Positions 1 to 8,664 of a stretch of 37,683 bases of DNA are shown one piece after another; the first letter of the stretch is position 1; each line of letters starts with the position of its first letter. This DNA is from Methanomassiliicoccaceae archaeon (lineage in GTDB: Archaea; Thermoplasmatota; Thermoplasmata; Methanomassiliicoccales; UBA472). The stretch covers positions 1-37,683 of the forward strand of contig PNBI01000074.1 in assembly GCA_003135935.1 (NCBI GenBank), given 5' to 3'. Under the pieces are notes generated by a model that made no database searches, was not told the origin of the DNA, and saw only the letters and a program-made list of their open reading frames with translations. The translations under genes were made by a program, and so were the position numbers.

Positions 1-974
1 CCGATGTCGATGCCCAGCTCGAGCGAGGAAGTGCAGATCAGGCCTTTCAGCTTCTCCTGCTTGAACGCCTCCTCCATCTCGATCCGTATCTCTTTGGAGA
101 GCGAGCCGTGATGGACCCCTATCGCCAGATCCTCGTCCCAGACGTGATAGCGGGCCGCGAGCGCCTCGGCGGTGTCGCGGGTGTTGACGAAAAGGAGCGT
201 CGAACGATGCGCCTCGATGATGTCTCGGCAGCGGCGCATGCAGGCGATCAGCTGCGGCTCGCTGAGCAGCGTGCCGGCGAGATCCTTGTCATTCGACAGC
301 ACCTCCGGGCTTTGGACCGTGATGCGGAGGTCCTTCGAGACATGCGCCCGTACTATCGTCACCTTCCGGCCCACCCCGCCAAGGTAATTGGCGACCTCCT
401 GAACGCTCCCGATGGTGGCGGAAAGGCCGATACGCTGGAACTCGCCGCCCTCCTTCACCATCCTCTCGAGGGCGATAGAGAGCTGCGCCCCCCTCTCATC
501 CTCGGCAAGCTCGTGGATCTCATCGATCACCACGAACCTGATGTTCTTCAGATGCTCCCGGAGCCGCTTGCCGGAGAACATGACTTGGAGCGTTTCCGGA
601 GTTGTGATAAGAATATCAGGCGCTTTCCGAGATTGCCTAGATCGCTCGCTGGTCGAGGTGTCCCCGTGCCGCACCGCCACCTCGATACCCAGGGCCTTGC
701 CGAATTCCTCTAGGCGTCTCAGCATGTCCCGGTTAAGCGCGCGGAGCGGGGTGACGTACAAGCAGCGGATGCCGGGGCTCTCAGACTGCAGGAGGGTATG
801 GAAGATCGGGAGCATGGCCGCCTCGGTCTTGCCGATGCCCGTCGGCGCGACCAGGAGAAGATGCTCGCCCTTCAGTACGTGAGGGATGGCCTGGCGCTGC
901 GGGCCAGTCGGCTCATGGATGTCCTTTTCCTTCAATACTTTGCGGATACGTTCATCCAGGAGCTCGAATACCAT
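1..974 (-). CDS. lhr: Lhr-type ATP-dependent DNA helicase, N-terminal part (cut by window edge)
   Basis: Superfamily 2 helicase of the Lhr (large helicase-related) type, a DNA repair/recombination translocase. The first 324 residues are visible and the rest lies beyond the left edge. The start is the ATG at 974-972, followed by MVFELLDERI. Motifs in order: Q-motif-like GPQRQAI, Walker A VAPTGIGKTEAA, motif Ia TPLRALN, the Lhr-typical RHGDTS, motif Ib ITTPETLQ, DEIH Walker B (VVIDEIHEL), motif III GLSATIGS, and the start of the second RecA domain with FVNTRDTAEALA and SSLELGIDIG. Lhr is preferred over Hel308 because of the TPLRALN, RHGDTS and DEIHEL blocks. It lies 85 nt downstream of the HdrD-like gene on the same strand. 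A TTTTAA stretch at about 999-1005 could be its own TATA element. Confidence 0.9.
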   Translation of the reverse strand, partial: MVFELLDERIRKVLKEKDIHEPTGPQRQAIPHVLKGEHLLLVAPTGIGKTEAAMLPIFHTLLQSESPGIRCLYVTPLRALNRDMLRRLEEFGKALGIEVAVRHGDTSTSERSRQSRKAPDILITTPETLQVMFSGKRLREHLKNIRFVVIDEIHELAEDERGAQLSIALERMVKEGGEFQRIGLSATIGSVQEVANYLGGVGRKVTIVRAHVSKDLRITVQSPEVLSNDKDLAGTLLSEPQLIACMRRCRDIIEAHRSTLLFVNTRDTAEALAARYHVWDEDLAIGVHHGSLSKEIRIEMEEAFKQEKLKGLICTSSLELGIDI

Positions 975-1059
975 AGGAAGCGCAGCGAAATCGAGAAGTT
1001 AAAAGTACTTCAACCTATCGAGTAGAAGCCCGAATTCTGCAACTAAAATGAGATTCTGC

Positions 1060-2250
1060 TCACTTCTTCTCGGTCAGGGCGGCTTCCGTCGGGTTCGTCG
1101 CTTCCACCAGCAGCTCTGCGAGGTCCATGACCTTGATGTTGGCGCCGATCTGCTTGGCGCCCTGCTGCAGGTTCAGCACGCAGAACGGGCAAGTGGTGAT
1201 GATACGCTCCGCCCCAGTGTCCACTGCATCCTTGACCCGCTTGGCGGCAATGTTGGTGGCGAACTCGTTGTACTGCGACTTGTAGCCGCCGCCAGCTCCG
1301 CAGCACTGCGAGTTCATGCGGTTCCGCCCCATCTCCACTAGCTCGATGCCCGGGATGGACTTGATGACCTCGCGCGGCGCATCGAAAACCCCCGAATGTC
1401 GACCGAGGTGGCACGGGTCGTGGTAGGTGACCTTGATCTTCATCTCCTTGGTCAGTTTCAGCTTCTTCTCCTTGAGGAGCTTCTGCATGTACTGTGAGTA
1501 GTGGAAGACCTCGAATGACGGATTGGAATAGAATCGGCCATAGTCGTGCGTCGTGGTCTTGAAGCAGCCAGCGCAGGCGGTAACCATGGCCTTCGCCCCC
1601 ATGTTCTCCGCGACCGTGATGTTGTTGAAAGCGAAATCCCGACTGGCATCGATCTGTCCGGTGCGGAGCATCGGAGAGGTGCAGCAGAACTCCTTCTCGT
1701 CCATGATGTTCTGTTTCACCCCTGCCCGGTCCAAGCTGATGACGGCCGCCTTGCTGATCTGCGTCATCCTGTAGGATGCGGTGCAGCCTGCAAAGAAGAC
1801 CACATCGGGGTTGACCTCCACCCGCTTGATGCTTTCAGGGAACCAAGCGCCTCGCTTCTCCGGCGGCTCTCCGTACGGATTGTTAGTGGCTAATATTCGC
1901 TCCCTGATCTTCTTGTGCGCCGGCATCGGCCCCATGCCCTGCTCGACGACCCATTCACGGACCTTCTCCCAGAACTCGGCGAACTCGATGCTGACGTGGC
2001 AGACCGTCCAGCAGGCAGCGCAGCCAGTGCAACGATAGAGCGCGTCGACGAACTCCTCATCGACCACGACCTTGCGCCCCAGGATGGTATCCATCGGGGT
2101 ACGGTTCTGCAGCTGCTTCAGATAATAGACCTTGCCCCGAGGGCTTATGGATTCCCACGGCTCTTGGCCATAGGTATCACAGACGCGCACGCAGTAGCCG
2201 CACTGGAGGCAGGCTGACAATTCTCGGTTGATATTTGGGAGCTTAACCAT
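1060..2250 (-). CDS. HdrD-like iron-sulfur protein (two 4Fe-4S sites plus two CCG domains)
   Basis: A 396-aa fusion of HdrC-like and HdrB-like parts, as in heterodisulfide reductase subunit D and GlcF/LldE-type proteins. Two ferredoxin motifs are present: C14/C17/C20/C24 and C74/C77/C80/C84. Two complete cysteine-rich CCG domains follow: C156, C189-C190, C226/C229 and C280, C316-C317, C354/C357. Their spacings fit the consensus that binds non-cubane [4Fe-4S] clusters. There are no membrane segments, so it is a soluble electron carrier or a catalytic subunit bound to a partner. The start is ATG with a GAGGTG ribosome site 6 nt upstream. No hdrE or cytochrome b gene is adjacent; the Ehr-type operon begins 1.25 kb away on the other strand, and a GlcD-like flavoprotein lies at 23461-24957. 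Its role as heterodisulfide reductase versus a 2-hydroxyacid dehydrogenase Fe-S subunit cannot be settled from sequence alone. Confidence 0.85.
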   Translation of the reverse strand: MVKLPNINRELSACLQCGYCVRVCDTYGQEPWESISPRGKVYYLKQLQNRTPMDTILGRKVVVDEEFVDALYRCTGCAACWTVCHVSIEFAEFWEKVREWVVEQGMGPMPAHKKIRERILATNNPYGEPPEKRGAWFPESIKRVEVNPDVVFFAGCTASYRMTQISKAAVISLDRAGVKQNIMDEKEFCCTSPMLRTGQIDASRDFAFNNITVAENMGAKAMVTACAGCFKTTTHDYGRFYSNPSFEVFHYSQYMQKLLKEKKLKLTKEMKIKVTYHDPCHLGRHSGVFDAPREVIKSIPGIELVEMGRNRMNSQCCGAGGGYKSQYNEFATNIAAKRVKDAVDTGAERIITTCPFCVLNLQQGAKQIGANIKVMDLAELLVEATNPTEAALTEKK

Positions 2251-2422
2251 CGATGCACCTCTGTGCGGTTTCCTATCGGCCGGAATGATAGTGAAAGGCC
2301 TATCGCGGATAGGCTGGTCTTAAGGCATGGAACGTGGGTATTTATTTGTTTGTCCGGCAGGCACTGGATGGCCCGGGTTCTGCAATCCTAACGCACTTAA
2401 TAATGATTTCGGGGATTACTTC

Positions 2423-2953
2423 CTATCCATCGAGTATTGGGCCGTAGCCGTACCAGGCCCCTTCGAGCTTCAGGAGGCGCAGGTTCTTCTCCAACAGGTC
2501 ACGGTGGGTGACCTCCCAGTCGGCGAGCGAGCGGAGCGTGGCTTTCAACCGGGGATCGTCGACTTTGCCTTCGGCCTCGACGTACATCGCAATGCTCCGC
2601 TTCTCCACCTCCAGCCCCTTCTCTAGGGCGTTTATCTCGTCCTGCAGCAGAATACAAGAATCGGGTTTTGGGATGAAGACTCGGCTCGGGACTATATCGA
2701 GATAATCGGGCGAAGGTTGAACGCACGAGACGTCGCATGTCGATTGGAAATGGGCTATTTCCTTTTCCAGGATTGCCTTGTGCTTGATCTCATCCTCCAT
2801 TAGGCTGCGCAACAACGCCGCGCCTCTCTCCTCTTTGACGCAGGTGCTGAAATTATCATAGAACTCGATACCGAACTTCTCGATTTCGAGGGCAGCCTTC
2901 AGGATGGATATCGCCTTCTCCGAGCCCTGGACCTTGGCATCGCCTTTCTGCAT
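2423..2953 (-). CDS. Ferritin-like / rubrerythrin-type diiron protein
   Basis: A 176-aa four-helix ferritin-like protein. Two E...ExxH sets are readable: ALEIEKFGIEFYDNF with EDEIKHKAIL, and GLEVEKRSIAMY with ADWEVTHRDLL. These are the ligands expected for a diiron site. A linker containing two Cys (STCDVSC) separates the halves. There is no C-terminal rubredoxin domain, so it is a rubrerythrin-like erythrin rather than full rubrerythrin. The expected role is peroxide or oxygen detoxification, or iron handling, in the cytoplasm. The start is ATG at 2953, just after an AGGGAAC-type site. It is divergent from the DUF4287-like gene, with a 171-nt shared upstream region. The exact function is inferred from the fold only. 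Confidence 0.8.
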   Translation of the reverse strand: MQKGDAKVQGSEKAISILKAALEIEKFGIEFYDNFSTCVKEERGAALLRSLMEDEIKHKAILEKEIAHFQSTCDVSCVQPSPDYLDIVPSRVFIPKPDSCILLQDEINALEKGLEVEKRSIAMYVEAEGKVDDPRLKATLRSLADWEVTHRDLLEKNLRLLKLEGAWYGYGPILDG

Positions 2954-3124
2954 GTTCCCTCGTCCGATTACATGAACACTGGACGTATATTAGCGCAACG
3001 GTCCGGTGACGGAGCGAAAAGCCAATGCTGGCAAATGAGCAATTAGGGCGTTGGTTCTATTCCATATACGCATTGGCCATGCAAGCCTTTTTGACCTGCT
3101 CAATCGCATTGATGAACGAATAGC

Positions 3125-3358
3125 ATGAAGGAATGCCGAAAGGACTTCAAGGTCGTTACCGAGGATGAGGTCAAAGCTGGAACAGGCAAAGCATGGAGTG
3201 AATGGTTCCGGATTCTGGACGAAGCTGGCATCGCAGAGAAAGGGCACGATATGATAGTGAAGCACCTGCGAAAGCACTACTCGCTGAACCAAACCTGGGC
3301 ACAGGCGGTTGCTTTGCGCTATGAGAACGATCAGGGCTTGCGCAATCTCATCGCTTGA
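3125..3358 (+). CDS. DUF4287-like small protein
   Basis: A 77-aa protein matching my memory of the DUF4287 pattern: TGKAWSEWFRILDEAG, then a His about where the family has it (KGHDMIVKHL), then WAQAVALRYENDQGLR. DUF4287 proteins have no established biochemical function; the domain is often found alone or joined to a SRPBCC-like domain. The start is ATG at 3125. No Shine-Dalgarno is obvious; a CATATACG element about 60 nt upstream may be part of the promoter. It precedes the Ehr-type operon on the same strand but is separated from it by 142 nt holding two inverted repeats and a TATA box, so it is probably a separate transcript. Confidence 0.75.
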   Translation: MKECRKDFKVVTEDEVKAGTGKAWSEWFRILDEAGIAEKGHDMIVKHLRKHYSLNQTWAQAVALRYENDQGLRNLIA

Positions 3359-3366
3359 TCATTGAT

Positions 3367-3398
3367 GCCATTCATGGCGAAACACTCGCTCAAGCGAG
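3367..3398. repeat. Two adjacent short palindromes between DUF4287-like gene and hyf operon
   Basis: GCCAT-TC-ATGGC at 3367-3378 and CTCGCT-CA-AGCGAG at 3385-3398 lie right after the stop of the upstream gene and 40-75 nt before the TATA box of the operon. They may be operators for the operon or a weak terminator. The 2-nt centres argue for protein-binding sites over RNA hairpins. Confidence 0.4.
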
Positions 3399-3439
3399 CA
3401 GCTAGCGTCCCATTGCCCAAAGTGAGTATTGGCGAAACC

Positions 3440-3448
3440 CTTATATCT
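3440..3448 (+). promoter_or_regulatory. TATA-like box of the Ehr-type hyf operon
   Basis: CTTATATCT is a good archaeal box A sequence. Transcription would begin around 3465-3475, ahead of the first gene at 3501 or 3537. It is the only strong TATA-like element seen in the 142-nt gap. Confidence 0.5.
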
Positions 3449-3500
3449 GGTTAGGAATTAAGCGGCCGAATGGCGGGGGGTCAAACCTGCCTTTCGCTCA

Positions 3501-5582
3501 TTGGCGCTTGCATCCAATGGAACGCGAGATCAAGCTGTGAGAGCATTGCTCGGTGACTACCTATTCCCGTTGATGGTGATCCTAGCCTTGTGCGGAGGCT
3601 TCTCAGCCGTCATGTTGAACTCAAGGAACAAGGCGTGCATCGGCGTCGCCTTCGGCGCCGCCGCCGCATTCTCTGCCTGCGGGATCATGGTAGCGATTGA
3701 GGTTCTGGTCGAAGGCCCATTGATGCTCTCCTTGCCGATCACCAGTGTCATCGGACAGCTTTCCTTCGGTTTCAATATCGTTGTCGACCAGCTTTCTGCC
3801 TTCTTCCTTTTGGTCATCTGCACCCTTGCCCTCCCGGTTTCGATTTATTCCGTCGGCTACGTGAAAGAGTACGAGGGCCACTACGGGCTGGGGCGTTTTG
3901 GCCTGCTGTTCAACCTCTTCCTGCTCTCCATGGTTTTGGTCGTCACGGCTGGCAACATAATTGTATTCCTCATTGCCTGGGAGCTGATGTCCCTCTGCTC
4001 CTATTTCCTGGTGACTTTCGAGAGCCGGGACACCGAGAAAGCGTCCGCCGGCTTGCTCTACCTGGTCATGACGCATATTGGGAGCGCCCTCATCATGCTG
4101 GCGCTTTTATTGCTAGCGTTCCAGGCCAACTCATTCGAGTTCTCTGACTTGAAGAACATCGGACTGTTCATGGGCGTGGATGTCCGCAGCATTGCCTTCA
4201 TCCTCCTGCTCTTAGGATTCGGCACTAAGGCGGGGATTGTGCCGCTTCACGTATGGCTGCCGAAAGCCCATCCCGCAGCTCCCAGCAACATCAGCGCCCT
4301 GATGTCAGGCGTGATGATCAAGACCGCCATTTACATGCTGATACGAACATACTTCGATTTTCTCGGGATCAACGGACCGGGGGACGCTTGGCTCGGCCTT
4401 TTGTTCCTGCTGATTGCGTCGATCTCCGCGCTGATCGGCGTGCTCTATGCCCTGGTCGAGAAAGACATCAAGCGCATCCTGGCCTTCTCGAGCATCGAGA
4501 ACGTGGGCATAATACTCATAGCGTTTGGCGCGGCCATGGTCTTCAAGGCCTACGGTCTTAACGAATTGGCCGCCCTGGCTCTGATCGCGACCTTGCTCCA
4601 TGTCTTCTTCCATTCCCTCTTCAAAGGATTGCTTTTCCTCGGAGCCGGCTCGATACTGCATGCCACTGGGACGCGCAACCTCGAGAAACTGGGCGGCCTA
4701 AGCCATCGAATGAAGGTCACTAGCGTGCTCTTCTTCGTCGGCGTGCTATCCATCGTGGCGATCCCCCCATTCAATGGATTCGTCAGCGAGTGGCTGATCT
4801 TCCAATCGCTGCTACTGTCATTCAGCTTAAACGATGTGCTGGTGAACCTGCTTGTCGCCACTGCGCTTGGAATGCTCGCTCTGACCGGGGCGCTAGCCGC
4901 CACTTGCTTCGTCCGCTTCTACGGAATGGCCTTCTTAGCAAGACCTAGGAGCAGGGAAGCGGCTGAGGCCAAGGAGGTACCACGGAGCATGCTGCTGGGT
5001 ATGGCAGTGCTCGCTGCTTTATGCCTGTTGACCGGGCTGCTATCCACTTACATCATTCCAACGGTCGACCAGGTGACCGCCCCCCTCGTCGGGACTAGTA
5101 TCGCAGGAAGATTAGCTGGTGGCCTAGTGCTTCAGACACCGGTCTCTTCCTTCTCGAGCATGTCCCCGATTTTGATCTCGATCGTGCTGCTCGTCGCCCT
5201 GCCCTCCATTTACCTGATTGCCACCAGATACGGAGGGAGACGGTCGGAAAGAGTCGGCGATACCTGGGACTGCGGAACTCCCTTGAGCGAACGGAACGAA
5301 TATACCCCCACTGGCTTCACCCAGCCCTTGAAGCGCGTCTTCAACGGCTTCTATCATTCAAAGACTAGCACGTCCATCGAGACGGGATCGGACCCCTACT
5401 TGCGAAAACTGAGCTTCGAGACATCGATCCCCGAGGTCTTTGAGGATTACCTTTATCGACCTATTGCCAAGATCGTCACTGGACTGGCCCGCAAAGGCGG
5501 AGTGATCCAGACAGGCAGCATCCAGGCATACCTGGCCTACATCTTCGTCATTCTGCTGATACTATTGGTCATCTTCAGGTGA
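3501..5582 (+). CDS. hyfB: HyfB-like proton-pumping antiporter-type membrane subunit
   Basis: A 693-aa integral membrane protein of the NuoL/MrpA family, closest to HyfB/HycC (about 670 residues in E. coli). It has many hydrophobic segments. The conserved core reads GTKAGIVPLHVWLPKAHPAAPS followed by SALMSGVMIKTAIY, with lysines on the proton path; LIAWELMSLCSYFLV and the Hyf-typical WDCGTPLSERNEYTPTGF near residue 595 are also present. It should form a transmembrane proton or sodium channel driven by the peripheral arm. The start is uncertain: TTG at 3501 and GTG at 3537 are both in frame and neither has a clear ribosome site. Its TGA stop lies inside the AGGTGA site of hyfC, suggesting translational coupling. 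Confidence 0.9.
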   Translation: MALASNGTRDQAVRALLGDYLFPLMVILALCGGFSAVMLNSRNKACIGVAFGAAAAFSACGIMVAIEVLVEGPLMLSLPITSVIGQLSFGFNIVVDQLSAFFLLVICTLALPVSIYSVGYVKEYEGHYGLGRFGLLFNLFLLSMVLVVTAGNIIVFLIAWELMSLCSYFLVTFESRDTEKASAGLLYLVMTHIGSALIMLALLLLAFQANSFEFSDLKNIGLFMGVDVRSIAFILLLLGFGTKAGIVPLHVWLPKAHPAAPSNISALMSGVMIKTAIYMLIRTYFDFLGINGPGDAWLGLLFLLIASISALIGVLYALVEKDIKRILAFSSIENVGIILIAFGAAMVFKAYGLNELAALALIATLLHVFFHSLFKGLLFLGAGSILHATGTRNLEKLGGLSHRMKVTSVLFFVGVLSIVAIPPFNGFVSEWLIFQSLLLSFSLNDVLVNLLVATALGMLALTGALAATCFVRFYGMAFLARPRSREAAEAKEVPRSMLLGMAVLAALCLLTGLLSTYIIPTVDQVTAPLVGTSIAGRLAGGLVLQTPVSSFSSMSPILISIVLLVALPSIYLIATRYGGRRSERVGDTWDCGTPLSERNEYTPTGFTQPLKRVFNGFYHSKTSTSIETGSDPYLRKLSFETSIPEVFEDYLYRPIAKIVTGLARKGGVIQTGSIQAYLAYIFVILLILLVIFR

Positions 5583-5586
5583 CGCC

Positions 5587-6522
5587 TTGAACGACCCTCT
5601 CCTAGCCATCATCCAAGCCGCCCTTATCCTGGGCTTAGCACCGTTGGTCACGGGCATCATTCGCAAGGTGAAGGCAGTGCTGCAGTCGCGTCAAGGCCCG
5701 CCGATACTGCAACCCTATTACGATCTGCAGAAGCTATTCCGTAAATCATCCGTCGTCTCTTCCGACGCTTCTTGGGTCAGCATCATCACGCCATACGTTT
5801 GCATGGCGGCGATGGTGGTTGCGGCCCTTTTGGTGCCGGTGTTCGTCACGGCGTCCTTCGGCTCGCTGGGCGATCTGATAGTGGTAGTATATCTCTTCGC
5901 GACAGCTAGGTTCTTCATGGCCTTGGCGGCCTTAGACGCTGGGTCGACCTTCGGAGGCATGGGCAGCAGTCGGGAAATGATGATCTCTTCCATCATCGAG
6001 CCGGCTATCCTGCTCGCAATCTTCAGCGCGGCCCTGATCACCGGAACGACGGACCTGGCCGGGATATCGCAGGTGCTGGTGGTCGGCGGATACGACTTGG
6101 TCAGGCCAACGCTATTCTTGGCCTTTGCTGCGTTTTTCATTGCCACTCTGGCTGAGAACGCGCGGATCCCTTTCGACAATCCGGCCACTCATCTTGAGCT
6201 GACCATGATCCATGAGGCCATGCTGCTCGAGTACTCCGGTAAGAAGCTCGCCCTGATGGAAATGGCCAGCATGACCAAGCTGGTGCTATTCATCGCCATC
6301 GCCTGGAGCGCATTCTTCCCCTTCGGGATGGCCACGGAGGTAGCGATCCTGCCTGTGGCCATCGGGCTGATAGCATTCCTGGTGAAGTTGCTCCTCTTCG
6401 CATTGGCCATTGCCCTGATCGAGTCGTCCATGTCAAAGATGCGGCTGTTTCGACTGCCGAACCTGCTCACAGGTTCGTTCATCCTGGCCTTCCTGGCCGT
6501 TATGTCATTCTATATCCTATGA
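5587..6522 (+). CDS. hyfC: HyfC/HycD-like NuoH-family membrane subunit
   Basis: A 311-aa membrane protein of the NuoH/HycD family that anchors the soluble arm near the quinone-site equivalent. Family blocks are visible: GIIRKVKAVLQSRQGPPILQPYYDLQKLF near the N-terminus, DAGSTFGGMGSSREMM in the middle, ENARIPFDNPATHLELTMIHEAMLLEYSG, and SSMSKMRLFRLPNLL near the end. The length agrees with HyfC (about 315 aa). The start is TTG at 5587, 4 nt after the hyfB stop, with AGGTGA as the ribosome site. No ATG or GTG gives a comparable N-terminus. Confidence 0.92.
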   Translation: MNDPLLAIIQAALILGLAPLVTGIIRKVKAVLQSRQGPPILQPYYDLQKLFRKSSVVSSDASWVSIITPYVCMAAMVVAALLVPVFVTASFGSLGDLIVVVYLFATARFFMALAALDAGSTFGGMGSSREMMISSIIEPAILLAIFSAALITGTTDLAGISQVLVVGGYDLVRPTLFLAFAAFFIATLAENARIPFDNPATHLELTMIHEAMLLEYSGKKLALMEMASMTKLVLFIAIAWSAFFPFGMATEVAILPVAIGLIAFLVKLLLFALAIALIESSMSKMRLFRLPNLLTGSFILAFLAVMSFYIL

Positions 6523-6555
6523 GGTGAGAAGACGAGCGCCCCCCTTGAGTTCAAC

Positions 6556-7191
6556 GTGATAAATGGCCTCGCCGCTCTTGTTCTGCTCTGCGCCTTCGTC
6601 GCGGTTTCCAGCAGCCGCATGCCTGCGCTGGTGCGCACGTTCGCTATCCAGTCCCTAGCCCTTGGCATGCTGGCGGCCAGCGTTGCCTATTTCACTGGTT
6701 CTCCTCAAATCTATGTGGTAGCAGGACTGACCATTGCCCTGAAGGCTATCCTGATCCCGCGCATGCTGGCCTACATAATGAAGCGGATCAAGGTCGAGAA
6801 GGAAGTAGATCCATTTCTCAACATCCCGTCATCATTGCTAGTCTCAGGCGGTCTGGCGGTCCTCGCATATTACATTACTGAGCCGTTGATCGTGCATGGA
6901 GGAGAGCTCACGCGCAACGCGCTCGCCCTCTCCCTCGCGGTCGTATTCATCGGTTTCTTCATCATGATCAGCCGACGAAAGGCGATCACCCAGGTGGTCG
7001 GCCTGCTGATCATGGAGAACGGACTGTTCATGGCAGCCATATCTGTAACTTACGGAATGCCGTTGATAGTCGAGCTGGGCATCTTCTTCGATGTGCTCGT
7101 CGCCGTTATCATTTTGGGGGTCTTCGCGTTCCGCATCAACAACACCTTCGATTCGCTGGACACCAGTTTCCTAAGGAGGCTGAAGGATTAG
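6556..7191 (+). CDS. hyfE: HyfE-like membrane subunit
   Basis: A 211-aa membrane protein of the HyfE family (E. coli HyfE about 216 aa), whose C-terminal part resembles the three-helix NuoK/MrpC subunit, here the block GLLIMENGLFMAAISVTYGMP. The LTIALKAILIPRMLAYIMKRI segment is typical. The only usual start codon is GTG at 6556, but the strong GAGGTGAGA ribosome site lies at 6521-6529, about 27 nt away. The in-frame stretch between them has no ATG, GTG or TTG. Either initiation is unusual or the sequence has an error there. It is followed directly by hyfF, whose ATG touches the TAG stop. Confidence 0.88.
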   Translation: MINGLAALVLLCAFVAVSSSRMPALVRTFAIQSLALGMLAASVAYFTGSPQIYVVAGLTIALKAILIPRMLAYIMKRIKVEKEVDPFLNIPSSLLVSGGLAVLAYYITEPLIVHGGELTRNALALSLAVVFIGFFIMISRRKAITQVVGLLIMENGLFMAAISVTYGMPLIVELGIFFDVLVAVIILGVFAFRINNTFDSLDTSFLRRLKD

Positions 7192-8664
7192 ATGATCGAG
7201 CTTCTCCTCATCATACCAGTCATCACGGCCGCACTGTGCTTCCTCATGAATCGGGTCATGCATAATCGGCGCGCGATTGAGATCGCCAGCACCGTTGGCG
7301 CTGGAATCCTCTTCATCGCAGTCCTCCTCTTCGTGTACAAGGTTGTGGGGGAAGGGGCGATCTATGAGGGCGCCCTTTTCATGGACTCCCTGTCGGCCTA
7401 CATGCTGCTCATCGTCGCCTTCATGGTCTTCATCGGGGCGGTGTACTCGGTGGGTTACATGGGCCACGAATACGAAGAGAAGGCGTTTGGGCTGGGGAGG
7501 CTGGGGGACTACTACACTTTCCTCCACATCTTCGTCTTCACCATGATACTGGTGTGCGTCTCCAACAATCTGGGGATCATGTGGATCGCAATCGAGGGGA
7601 CCACACTGGCATCGGCGTTCCTGGTCAGCTTCTACAATCGCGACACGTCCCTCGAGGCGGCTTGGAAGTACATCATCATCTGCTCCGTCGGCATCACGCT
7701 GGCACTGCTCGGCACCATTCTGGTATATGCCTCCTCCGTCAACGTGGTCGGCGAGAGTTCGAGCGCTTTGGACTGGACGACCCTTCGGTCGATCGCCGGC
7801 AGCCTTGACAAGGACCTTCTGCGGATCGCCTTCATACTGGTCCTGGTCGGGTACGGCACCAAGGTCGGTCTGGCGCCGATGCATACCTGGCTTCCGGACG
7901 CTCACTCCCAAGCGCCAACTCCGGTTAGCGCCTTGCTCTCCGGCGTACTGTTGAACTGCGCTATGTATGGCATCCTGCGCTTCCACATCCTCAGCACCGA
8001 AGCGATGGGTCCAGGGTTCTCCGGGTCGCTTCTCCTTCTCTTCGGCGTCATTTCCATGGTGGTCGCAGCGGCCTTCATCATAATCGCGAGGGACATCAAA
8101 CGCTTGCTCGCCTACCATAGCATCGAGCACATGGGCATCATCGCCATAGGGTTCGGCCTGGGTGGGCCATTCGGCGTTTTCGGAGCGCTGCTGCACATGC
8201 TGAACCATGCCATGGCCAAATCGCTCTTGTTCTTCGGAGCAGGGAATGTGCTGCTCAAATTGAAGACTAAAATCATGGAGGACGTCAAGGGATTGAGTCA
8301 ACATATGGCAGCAACCGCAGTGTTACTCTTCATCGGGATGCTGGCGCTCGCTGGGTCTCCTCCCTTTGGGCTGTTCATCAGCGAGCTAAGCATCCTCTAT
8401 GCGGCAGTGACCCAGGGGCAGACCCTGGTAGCGGCGATCTATCTTTTACTGCTCATCATAATCTTCCCTGCCTTGCTCTGGCACATCGGAGGCATGATTT
8501 TCGGCAAGCCATCGGAGGAAGTCCCGCGCGGGGAGGTCAGCCGGCTCAACATCTGGGTAATGGTCGTGCTGGCTGCAGGGCTTCTGGTCTTGGGTCTAGT
8601 CATCCCTGGCCCGCTTGCAACGTTGATCGGGCAAGCGACCTCACTGTTCGGAGGGCTTCCATGA
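7192..8664 (+). CDS. hyfF: HyfF-like NuoN/MrpD-family membrane subunit
   Basis: A 490-aa second antiporter-like subunit. Core motifs: GTKVGLAPMHTWLPDAHSQAPTP, SALLSGVLLNCAMY, RDIKRLLAYHSIEHMGI, and LNHAMAKSLLFFGAGNVL. E. coli HyfF is about 526 aa. It should be a further ion-translocating channel of the complex. The start is ATG at 7192, immediately after the hyfE stop, with AAGGAGG 13 nt upstream. The stop overlaps the next start (ATGA), so hyfF and hyfG are translationally coupled. There is no separate HyfD, so the complex has two antiporter-like subunits and not three. Confidence 0.92.
   Translation: MIELLLIIPVITAALCFLMNRVMHNRRAIEIASTVGAGILFIAVLLFVYKVVGEGAIYEGALFMDSLSAYMLLIVAFMVFIGAVYSVGYMGHEYEEKAFGLGRLGDYYTFLHIFVFTMILVCVSNNLGIMWIAIEGTTLASAFLVSFYNRDTSLEAAWKYIIICSVGITLALLGTILVYASSVNVVGESSSALDWTTLRSIAGSLDKDLLRIAFILVLVGYGTKVGLAPMHTWLPDAHSQAPTPVSALLSGVLLNCAMYGILRFHILSTEAMGPGFSGSLLLLFGVISMVVAAAFIIIARDIKRLLAYHSIEHMGIIAIGFGLGGPFGVFGALLHMLNHAMAKSLLFFGAGNVLLKLKTKIMEDVKGLSQHMAATAVLLFIGMLALAGSPPFGLFISELSILYAAVTQGQTLVAAIYLLLLIIIFPALLWHIGGMIFGKPSEEVPRGEVSRLNIWVMVVLAAGLLVLGLVIPGPLATLIGQATSLFGGLP

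Noticed and set aside
7171-8304. Long minus-strand ORF opposite hyfF (377 aa)
   Set aside because: It is antisense to a clear membrane protein, has biased His/Asp/Glu content and shows no family motif.
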